From: CAIZWU01 sp942492905
GTDB lineage: Bacteria > Verrucomicrobiota > Verrucomicrobiia > Verrucomicrobiales > V1-33
Reading direction: 5' to 3'
Length of the DNA: 64,000 nt
NCBI GenBank assembly: GCA_942492905.1
Contig: OW818657.1
Coordinates: 1,488,001 to 1,552,000 of the forward strand
A program made the position numbers and the translations under genes. A model generated the notes under the pieces. The model saw only the letters and a list, made by a program, of their open reading frames with translations, ran no database searches and was not told where the DNA came from. Below, piece by piece: positions 53,611-60,008 of this stretch; within the stretch, counting starts at the first letter, position 1; each line of letters starts with the position of its first letter.

Positions 53611-53649
53611 ATGCCCGCGCCGGCAGTGACGTTGCAAAATAGAAACACT

Positions 53650-54483
53650 ATGAACGGGAGCGCAAATCCTGGAGACCCCTCCAGCCGGTGGCGGACATTC
53701 GGATATGTTCTCCTGTTTTGGTCGGGTTACGCCCTGTTGCTGCTCGGATCCGGCATGCTCTGGGGTATGGTGCCCCGGCACTGGCAGCAGATCCTGCTTC
53801 CCCCATGGCAATTGATGGTGTTTGGCCCGGTCATGAGTCTCGGAGCCATGATCCTGACCGTGCTGCTGGTGCGGCGGGAAAAGATAAGTCTGGAGGATGT
53901 GGGGGTAGCGCTCCGGCAGCGTAGCCCGGTCCGGTTTATGGTTGGCTTCCTCTTTGGCCTGATCCTCGTGGCGTTGAATTTTGGAATCGTTTCCCTGACA
54001 ACCGGGATGCGTTTGAGGTGGGCTCCCGAGGCCAGCTTGGCCGCGACCCTGATTACCTTGGTTAGTTTTTGCGCGGGCGCCTGCGGCGAAGAATTGGGAT
54101 TCCGCGGATATCCTCTCCAAAGATTGGAACGGGTGTTTGGGTTGTGGGGCGCGCAAGCCATGGTTGCCGTGGCTTTCGCCATTTACCATCTCTGGGTGGG
54201 CGTGCCTTGGATGAACGCATTTGTTTCCACCGGTGTGGGATCGTTGCTTTTCGGCATGGCGGCGATCGCTTCCCGTGGACTTGCCCTGCCCATTGGCTTG
54301 CATGCGGCCTGGGGTTTTGGAGGGTGGACGATGGGTGGAAAGGGATTTTGGAAGGCGGTTTCCCAAGATTGGCATTCCTCTGAGGGGGGAATCTCCATCA
54401 GCTATTTGGCGGTAGCGGGGCTGGGGATTCTGGCTTTTTGGCTGTGGCATCAAAGAAACCTGAAGCGGAAGTTGATCACCTGA
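53650..54483 (+). CDS. CPBP-family intramembrane glutamic endopeptidase
   Basis: A protein of 277 residues with about eight membrane helices. The motifs are CGEELGFRGYPLQRLER (EExxxR-type), AFAIYHLWVG and LHAAWGFGG, the catalytic Glu and His positions of the CPBP (Abi/Rce1) family. Bacterial members process prenylated or peptide substrates and often give self-immunity to bacteriocins. The position inside a run of immunity-like orphans fits that role. The ATG at 53650 is used. Confidence 0.85.
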   Translation: MNGSANPGDPSSRWRTFGYVLLFWSGYALLLLGSGMLWGMVPRHWQQILLPPWQLMVFGPVMSLGAMILTVLLVRREKISLEDVGVALRQRSPVRFMVGFLFGLILVALNFGIVSLTTGMRLRWAPEASLAATLITLVSFCAGACGEELGFRGYPLQRLERVFGLWGAQAMVAVAFAIYHLWVGVPWMNAFVSTGVGSLLFGMAAIASRGLALPIGLHAAWGFGGWTMGGKGFWKAVSQDWHSSEGGISISYLAVAGLGILAFWLWHQRNLKRKLIT

Positions 54484-54607
54484 AAATGCCGGTTAACCAT
54501 GCACTCCAGCGACCCCGGCCAAGTGTCCTCGAGTTGCCATCACGGCCCTGCCTCGGCGGGCCCGCTGAACTTGGGGCGTTGCCGGGTTTTTTCCTGAACA
54601 AGCATCC

Positions 54608-54991
54608 ATGAGCACATCCACCTTCCGGGTTCACGGTCTTGACCACGTGCAGCTTGCCATGCCCTCCGGCGGGGAGGCGCTGGCCCGTGAGTTCTACTCC
54701 GGTCTCCTGGGCCTCACTGAAATACCCAAGCCTCCCAACCTCGCCAAACGGGGCGGGGCCTGGTTCGAGGGGGGCACGCTGCGCGTCCATCTCGGGGTGG
54801 AGGCTGACTTCCGGCCTGCGAAGAAGGCCCATCCGGCTTTTCTCGTGCAGCACCTGGATGCCATCTCCCAGCACCTCCGGGAGGCGGGCGTGCCCGTGGT
54901 CACCGACGAGCCCTTGGAAGGCTATCATCGCCTTTACGTGCCCGACCCCTTCGGCAATCGCATTGAGCTGCTGGAGCCCGTCACCTCATGA
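54608..54991 (+). CDS. VOC-family protein (bleomycin-resistance/glyoxalase fold)
   Basis: A protein of 127 residues. HGLDHVQLAMPSGGEALAREFYSGLLGL, AWFEGGTLRVHLGVEADF, HPAFLVQHLDAISQHL and YVPDPFGNRIELLEP are in the standard order, with the His and Glu ligand positions kept. The substrate is unknown; members resist or modify small molecules. The gap before it (54484-54607) holds GAGTTGCCATC and GCGTTGCCGGG, which recall the right arms of the attC-like sites, but no convincing stem was found. Confidence 0.85.
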   Translation: MSTSTFRVHGLDHVQLAMPSGGEALAREFYSGLLGLTEIPKPPNLAKRGGAWFEGGTLRVHLGVEADFRPAKKAHPAFLVQHLDAISQHLREAGVPVVTDEPLEGYHRLYVPDPFGNRIELLEPVTS

Positions 54992-55031
54992 GTGCTTTTC
55001 GCCCTTCAACCGCAACGGTGAAAGGCGGTGG

Positions 55032-55072
55032 GGCCAACCTGGCAAGCGAATTTCCTGATAGTCCAGGTTGCC
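55032..55072 (+). repeat. attC-like hairpin G
   Basis: GGCCAACCTGG (55032-55042) pairs with CCAGGTTGCC (55063-55072) over 10 bp, leaving a single C unpaired on the gene-proximal arm. The right arm again contains GGTTGCC. The loop is only 20 bases, shorter than in sites A to D. Confidence 0.5.
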
Positions 55073-55114
55073 AAGAATCATATGAGGGCGAAACGTGAGC
55101 CCCACCCCCAAACG

Positions 55115-55486
55115 ATGTCCTCGAAACCTCCTTCCTGGCTGCTGCGGATCGCCACCTTCGGCGGTCTTTGGGCCATGGTTGGTGTCATCCTCTACGCCAC
55201 CTACCAGACTGACGCCTGCCCGCCGGAAGTGAAAAACCGGGAGGCAATCCGGGCGGGATTGCTCGCTCCGCTGGTCTTATCTACAAACGTGAGTGCGTGC
55301 TTGAGAGGATTCCCGGGGGAGCTGGCCGCGGGCCTCGGATTTCTGTCAGCTTACGTGGTGCTGGCCATGGTCCTGCTCCGATCCCGCACCATGACCGGGT
55401 TCGCCATGGCCTCGATCTTCCTGGCGGTGCTGAGCGGCTTTGGATTGTGGGGCACGTTTTATAGCTACGCCCACTCCGGAGGCTGA
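55115..55486 (+). CDS. Small membrane orphan protein
   Basis: A protein of 123 residues from the ATG at 55115 (an ATG at 55082 is also in frame). Three hydrophobic segments are seen (about 8-26, 60-75 and 80-108), the last ending LAVLSGFGLWGTFYSYAHSGG. No family was recognised. A diverged copy of the last 25 codons and the following 40 bases occurs at 59802-59908, outside the array. Confidence 0.6.
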   Translation: MSSKPPSWLLRIATFGGLWAMVGVILYATYQTDACPPEVKNREAIRAGLLAPLVLSTNVSACLRGFPGELAAGLGFLSAYVVLAMVLLRSRTMTGFAMASIFLAVLSGFGLWGTFYSYAHSGG

Positions 55487-55792
55487 ACCCGGTGATTCGA
55501 TGCTGGTCTTCCTCCGCCCTGACTCCTTCCCGCTTTAACCCCGTTTTGTTCGTCCCCGCCGTCTGCCCTCACCTCCCGCCCCCGTGGGAAATCGACATCC
55601 CCGTTTCTGCCGGATGTGGAGTATTGTCTGGCATCTCTGCGGTTTTCCCCTCACCATGCAGGACATTCCGCCCCTGAATTTCACCCGCCATCCCATGAGC
55701 CCGTATTCCCCCGACATTCCTGCTGGAGATAAGGTTGAACACTCTCCTGCAATCCTGTCGGGGAGTCAGTAGTTTAGAATGAGCCAAATAAA
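55487..55792 (+). other. Intergenic region with repeat R2 copy 2
   Basis: These 306 bases have no gene and no clear attC-like stem. The first 35 bases belong to the segment duplicated near 59.9 kb. Repeat R2 copy 2 occupies 55602-55669. The remainder, AT-richer toward 55780, may hold the promoter of the DUF5076 gene. Confidence 0.45.
55602..55669 (+). repeat. Repeat R2, copy 2
   Basis: It is alike to 52074-52140 at about 58 of 67 positions, including TGGAGTATTGTCTGGCATCT. It lies about 120 bases before the DUF5076 gene start. Confidence 0.7.
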
Positions 55793-56128
55793 ATGATTCG
55801 AGAGTTGCCAATTCCACCTGACGCTTCACAAGCAGACCAAGCCATTGAGGTATTTCGGGGATGGGTGATCGATGGCCCACTTCAGTGCTCCATCTTCCCA
55901 ACTATCTGGAAGGACTCACCGGGAACGTGGGGTATATTGCTGGCAGATGCTGCGCACCACATAGCAAACGCCATTGGAGAAGCAGCGGGGACCGATTCCG
56001 ATGCAATTCTCTCAGAGATCAAGCGTGTCATGTTCTCTGAGCTTGAGAGTCCTTCGGCTGAACATGAAGGAAATTTCGTGGAGAAGCCAATCGAGGCCGA
56101 ACAAGGCGCGGATGGCCGCCATAACTAG
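55793..56128 (+). CDS. DUF5076-like protein
   Basis: A protein of 111 residues. MIRELPIPPDASQADQAIEV, then FRGWVIDGPLQCSIFP and TWGILLADAAHHIANAI, matches the DUF5076 pattern (ELxIPPDA...EVLRxWxxDxGLxCSL...WGxxLADxxRHIAxA). The function is unknown. The last codons (EAEQGADGRHN) lie inside site C, and the same kind of ending (xxADG) is seen in the first gene of the array because both end within the shared repeat. Confidence 0.75.
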   Translation: MIRELPIPPDASQADQAIEVFRGWVIDGPLQCSIFPTIWKDSPGTWGILLADAAHHIANAIGEAAGTDSDAILSEIKRVMFSELESPSAEHEGNFVEKPIEAEQGADGRHN

Positions 56129-56220
56129 CGTTTCTGTTTTCCATGCTCCTCTTTACTTCAGATCATCCTCGCGATCAACGCTGCCTCCCCCCTGGTGGGG
56201 TTGCCGTCGCTTAAACGTAG
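56098..56220 (+). repeat. attC-like site C
   Basis: The left arm (from GAACAAGGCGCGGATGGC, 56099-56116) pairs with GCCGTCGCTT (56203-56212) over 10 bp, one pair being G-U, if a G and CGG on the left arm are unpaired. The right side contains TGGGGTTGCCG, then TTAAACG. The arms are about 90 bases apart. It overlaps the end of the DUF5076 gene. Confidence 0.55.
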
Positions 56221-56237
56221 CTAGTTGCCAGGAAACC

Positions 56238-56879
56238 ATGAACGCCGTTGACGATGATTGGCTCGAACGTATCTGGGCGCACCGCGAAGAGGTCATTTAC
56301 CCGTCGCTGTTTGGTGCCAAGTCCGAGGGCATATTCCCAATTCCAGTGGAACAGGGTGGAGATCCGAGGTGGTCAACATGTGGGGTGTTTCGATTTGCTC
56401 CGACCGAGAAGCGAAAGAGTTGGCTCTACGTTTCATCAGGATTGTCGAACGCCTGGTTTGATGAGACACCTGATCCATCAGGGACTTCCGGATTTGGATG
56501 CGAGTTTATCATGGAGACTCCTGAGAAGGCGGATTGGCCGATCATCAGACTCCACCAGATCATGAAGTATCAGATCGACATTTGCTGCGGGAAGCATGGG
56601 GGCGCTGATCCGCTCAGCGATAATGACCGGATTCCACTTGGGGGCGCGATTGACTTCATGGACAGTTCCCTCACTCATTTGATATTGGCTCAACCTCCAT
56701 CGATTGCGCAAGGGTTTCAGCAGGGCTCGGGTAGTGCAGATTTTTATCTGATGTTCGGCATCACGGAGGTGGAGCGGGATTTTGCCAAGAGATCTGGCGG
56801 GAATGTCTTCCTCGATGCCCTGCGTGCCGAGACTGAATTTCCGATCACCAACCCAACACGTAACTCTATCAAGGCTTAA
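56238..56879 (+). CDS. Suppressor-of-fused (SUFU) domain protein, likely immunity protein
   Basis: A protein of 213 residues from the ATG at 56238. IYPSLFGAKSEGIFPIPVEQ, VFRFAPTEKRKSWLYVSSGLSNAWFDE, GCEFIMETPEKADWPIIRLHQIMKYQ and LILAQPPSIAQGF follow the bacterial SUFU-family pattern (WxYxTxGLSN, GfExTlxxp, W...lLqxla.y). Bacterial SUFU proteins are typical immunity proteins of polymorphic toxins. No toxin gene is adjacent, which fits an orphan immunity cassette. It is the last gene of the plus-strand array. Confidence 0.75.
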   Translation: MNAVDDDWLERIWAHREEVIYPSLFGAKSEGIFPIPVEQGGDPRWSTCGVFRFAPTEKRKSWLYVSSGLSNAWFDETPDPSGTSGFGCEFIMETPEKADWPIIRLHQIMKYQIDICCGKHGGADPLSDNDRIPLGGAIDFMDSSLTHLILAQPPSIAQGFQQGSGSADFYLMFGITEVERDFAKRSGGNVFLDALRAETEFPITNPTRNSIKA

Positions 56880-57019
56880 TGCCGCAGAGGCAACTCCGCT
56901 GCGCACCATGATTGCATATCCCGCTCTTCTCAAGACTCCGCACTGGGCCACCTCTATCCGGTGCCCCTATGACCATGGTCATGCTCCCCCGGGCCGGAAC
57001 CTGTGGCCGCACGCTGCTG

Positions 57020-57817
57020 CTAGCCCGGGCTGCCAGGAGCAGGCTCGAGGCTGCGTTTCAAAAAGGGGGTGATCAGCTCCATGGGCAAGGGGATGAAGCT
57101 GGTGGTATGATGGTCGCCGGAGATTTCCTTCATGGTCTGCAGATACCGCAGCTGCAGGGCGATGGGTTGGTGGCTGATCATGGCGGCGGCCTGCACAAGC
57201 TTTTCAGCGGCCTGGAACTCGGCTTCGGCGTTGATGATGCGGGCGCGGCGCTCGCGTTCCGCCTCGGCCTGGCCGGCCATGGCGCGTTTCATGGTTTCCG
57301 GCAGGACCACGTCCTTCACTTCCACGGCAGTGACCTTGATGCCCCACGCATCGGTCTGGCGGTCGATGATTTCCTGAAGCTGCTGGTTGACCTTTTCCCG
57401 TTGGGAAAGCAGCTCGTCCAACTCTGACTGCCCGATCACACTGCGCAGGGTGGTCTGGGAAATAAGCGAGGAGGCCCGCAGGTAGTTTTCAACTTTGACG
57501 ATGGCCGCGGCGGGGTCCATGACCCGGAAATACACCACGGCATCCACCGATACGGGGACGTTATCGAGGGTCATCATTTCCTGTTTGGGAACATCGGAAG
57601 TGACCACCCGCAGGTCGACCCTGACCATGCGGTCGACGAAGGGAATCAGGATGACGAGGCCCGGTCCCTTGGCTCCGATCAGCTTCCCAAGGCGGAAGAC
57701 CACGCCGCGCTCATACTCGCGCAGGATGCGGATCATCGCGGGGAGCAGGAAGAAAAGCAGCAGGATGACGGGAAGCAGCCAGGCTGTCGTGTTCAGGAAG
57801 GAATCGATGGGGTTCAT
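57020..57817 (-). CDS. Slipin (stomatin-like SPFH/band 7 protein)
   Basis: A protein of 265 residues with an N-terminal membrane hairpin (about 10-32), then the SPFH domain (REYERGVVFRLGKLIGAKGPGLVILIPFVD, DVPKQEMMTLDNVPVSVDAVVYFRV) and a C-terminal coiled coil ending in GQAEAERERRARIINAEAEFQAAEKL. Stomatins form oligomeric rings in membrane microdomains. It follows the NfeD-family protease gene by 33 bases on the same strand. The pairing is widely conserved, and the protease is thought to cleave the slipin C-terminus. Confidence 0.92.
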   Translation of the reverse strand: MNPIDSFLNTTAWLLPVILLLFFLLPAMIRILREYERGVVFRLGKLIGAKGPGLVILIPFVDRMVRVDLRVVTSDVPKQEMMTLDNVPVSVDAVVYFRVMDPAAAIVKVENYLRASSLISQTTLRSVIGQSELDELLSQREKVNQQLQEIIDRQTDAWGIKVTAVEVKDVVLPETMKRAMAGQAEAERERRARIINAEAEFQAAEKLVQAAAMISHQPIALQLRYLQTMKEISGDHHTTSFIPLPMELITPFLKRSLEPAPGSPG

Positions 57818-57850
57818 AACAGGAGGGATGGGGGTGGGCCGGCCGTCAGG

Positions 57851-59161
57851 TCAGGTGGTCGGCAGGTGCTCCGGACCGGAAGGGGTGTCCCGGGGCCTGA
57901 CTTTGAGCATGAGGCCGTCCATGCCCACGATTTCGACCCCGGTTCCGGCGGGGATGGTTTGTTCACTCACGGCATTCCAGTAGGCGCCTTCGACAAAGAC
58001 TTTGCCGCCCTCCGGATTGATCTCGGTGAGGGCTGGGGTGGTGGTCCCCAACATGGTTTCGCTGCCCGCGGTGACGGGCAGGCGCTGCGCGCGCAGCCCG
58101 GCGGCCACTACAAAAATGAAGAACAGGGCGGTGACCACGGTCGCGGGAATCACAGAAGCCAGGGACAAGCGGAACAAGGGATCCGCCCGGTCGAACAACA
58201 GCAGCAGTCCGAAAAAAAGCGACACGACTCCCCCTCCAAGGAGGGCCCCGAAAGTGGGGGTGAAGGCCTCCGCAACAAAAAGCCCCACGGCCAGGACGAT
58301 GAGGATGATGCCGGCGATATTCACCGGCAGCGCGGCCGAGAGGTAAAGGGCCAGGATGAGCGCGACGACGCCCACCACGCCGGGGATGATGCCGCCGGGA
58401 TTGCTGACCTCGCCAAGGATCCCGTAGATCGCGACCAGCATCAAAATCATGAGCACCTCCGGCCGCCACATCCGGTGGAAGACCCGTTCCCGGACGTTCA
58501 TGGGAATCTCCCGCACCTCCGCACCTGCCGTTTTCAAGGGCCGGTCCCGGACCGTGCGTCCCTCGAGTTGCGTCAATAAATCGGGGACGTCGCGGGCGAT
58601 GATTTCGATCACATTGGTGGCCAGGGCGGTCTCTGCGGTGATGGACGCGCTTTCGCGCACGGCGGATTTGGCCCAGTCCACATTACGTCCCCGCTTTCCG
58701 GCGATGGTCTCGATGTAACTGACCGCGAAGTTTTCCAGCTTTTGCTTCATGGTGTCATCACCGCCGCTGCCGTTACCGCCTCCAATGGAGACGGGATGGG
58801 CCGCGCCGATGCTGGTATTGGGAGCCATGGCGGCGACGTCCGCAGCCAGGGTGATGAAGCAGCCCGCGCTGGTGGCGTTGGCCCCGGGCGGCGCCACGTA
58901 AACGATCACCGGCACGGCGGAGGCGTAGAGACTTTGCACGATGTCCTTGGTCGACTCCAACAGCCCGCCCGGGGTATCCAGTTCCAGAATCAGGCATTCC
59001 GCTTTCCCGGTGGCCGCCTGCTCCAGGCTACGGGCAATATAACCGGCGGTGGCGGGACTGATGATTCCCCGGACTTGAATCAGGGCGACCTGATTTCCCG
59101 ATGCCGCACTACTCCATCCCAGAAACAGGACTGTCAGCAGGCTGAACAGGTATCGTTTCAT
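57851..59161 (-). CDS. NfeD-family membrane serine protease (ClpP class)
   Basis: A protein of 436 residues: a signal peptide (about 1-22), then a ClpP-like serine protease domain (VALIQVRGIISPATAGYIARSLEQA, LELDTPGGLLESTKDIVQ, nucleophile in NATSAGCFITLA), about four membrane helices (roughly 240-365) and a C-terminal NfeD OB-fold (TMLGTTTPALTEINPEGGKVFVEGAYWNA). It is the full-length, long form of the family. It is the first gene of the NfeD/slipin operon and acts in membrane protein quality control. Confidence 0.93.
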   Translation of the reverse strand: MKRYLFSLLTVLFLGWSSAASGNQVALIQVRGIISPATAGYIARSLEQAATGKAECLILELDTPGGLLESTKDIVQSLYASAVPVIVYVAPPGANATSAGCFITLAADVAAMAPNTSIGAAHPVSIGGGNGSGGDDTMKQKLENFAVSYIETIAGKRGRNVDWAKSAVRESASITAETALATNVIEIIARDVPDLLTQLEGRTVRDRPLKTAGAEVREIPMNVRERVFHRMWRPEVLMILMLVAIYGILGEVSNPGGIIPGVVGVVALILALYLSAALPVNIAGIILIVLAVGLFVAEAFTPTFGALLGGGVVSLFFGLLLLFDRADPLFRLSLASVIPATVVTALFFIFVVAAGLRAQRLPVTAGSETMLGTTTPALTEINPEGGKVFVEGAYWNAVSEQTIPAGTGVEIVGMDGLMLKVRPRDTPSGPEHLPTT

Positions 59162-59383
59162 AAGACCGGCTCCTCATGAGTTTGGAATCGTCTTTACACC
59201 GGCCGGGCGCCCCGGTCACCGCCCTTCAACTGGCGGGTTGGCCCCGGGGCCGGGGAGATGACTCCCGGAATCCGGCGGCTGATTGCAATCTACCGTTTTT
59301 CAGCGGTGGGGGCAAGTCTGATTGGGGTTCAAATTGCGACGCGAATTTAGAGAGAACCAGCAAAAGTTTCGGTTAAATAAATC

Positions 59384-59791
59384 ATGAAGAAAAAGACTTT
59401 CCTGTACGGCTTGGTGGGAGGTGCACTTCCATCCGTCATTCATGCAAAATCAGAAGATCGAAAATCACTGGACGCTTTGAATCAATTTTACCAAAAGCTA
59501 CGCCGGATACCGGCTTGGCGTGTGGTCCATGATTTGAAATTGAGGGGTCGCATATCCTCAATTGAGCTAATTACAAGATGTGTGATCGCGGGAACTGAGC
59601 AGAATATTCGAATTGAAGATGCATTTAGTGGCGGTCCGGACTCAAGAGGCATAAATGGAAAACTTATCGAATGGTCCGACCGCATGGAGAAGGAGTCGGC
59701 CGAGTATGTTCTAAAAGTTATTACTGACTCAAATTCATGGATGGTCAGTTTTTCAGGCGATAAGATCCTGATTCACAGATATAGAACCTGA
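59384..59791 (+). CDS. Low-GC exported orphan protein
   Basis: A protein of 135 residues beginning MKKKTFLYGLVGGALPSVIHA, a probable signal peptide. The body is mixed alpha/beta with no known motif. Base composition is markedly more AT-rich than all neighbours, as is the 50-base leader, which suggests recent acquisition. A remnant of a cassette-array gene follows within 12 bases. It may be a stray cassette separated from the main array by the NfeD/slipin operon. Confidence 0.6.
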   Translation: MKKKTFLYGLVGGALPSVIHAKSEDRKSLDALNQFYQKLRRIPAWRVVHDLKLRGRISSIELITRCVIAGTEQNIRIEDAFSGGPDSRGINGKLIEWSDRMEKESAEYVLKVITDSNSWMVSFSGDKILIHRYRT

Positions 59792-59801
59792 ATGCCAGTT
59801 T

Positions 59802-59908
59802 ACCATGGCCTTGGCGATGCTGAGTGGCTTTGGATTGTGGGACGCGATTTATAGCCACGCCCACCCGGGAGGCTGAACCCTGCAATTTGATCCCGGTCTT
59901 CTTCCGCC
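59802..59908 (+). pseudogene. Remnant copy of the 3' end of the small membrane orphan gene
   Basis: The sequence encodes LAMLSGFGLWDAIYSHAHPGG and a stop. It matches the end of the gene at 55115-55486 (LAVLSGFGLWGTFYSYAHSGG), and nucleotide similarity continues about 30 bases past the stop (CTGGTCTTCCTCCGCC against CCGGTCTTCTTCCGCC). Upstream of it the similarity ends, so only the tail was duplicated or survives. Confidence 0.7.
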
Positions 59909-60008
59909 AGGTCACAATCTCTCCCCGCCGTTCCGAACCCCGGGGCTACACTCGACGATGCGCGGTGGCACCGAGGACCGGGCGGTGCTTCAGAATGGTT
60001 TCGCTGCC

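Noticed and set aside
54484..54607. An eighth attC-like site between the CPBP and VOC genes
   Set aside because: GTTGCC occurs twice but I could not pair either with a left arm of more than a few bases.
49374..56220. Canonical integron attC sites
   Set aside because: The defining RYYYAAC and GTTRRRY boxes are not present in most copies (site E comes closest), so only attC-like is claimed.
48724..57000. CRISPR array as the explanation for repeated sequences
   Set aside because: The repeats are few, unequal in length, unevenly spaced by whole genes, and no cas genes are present.
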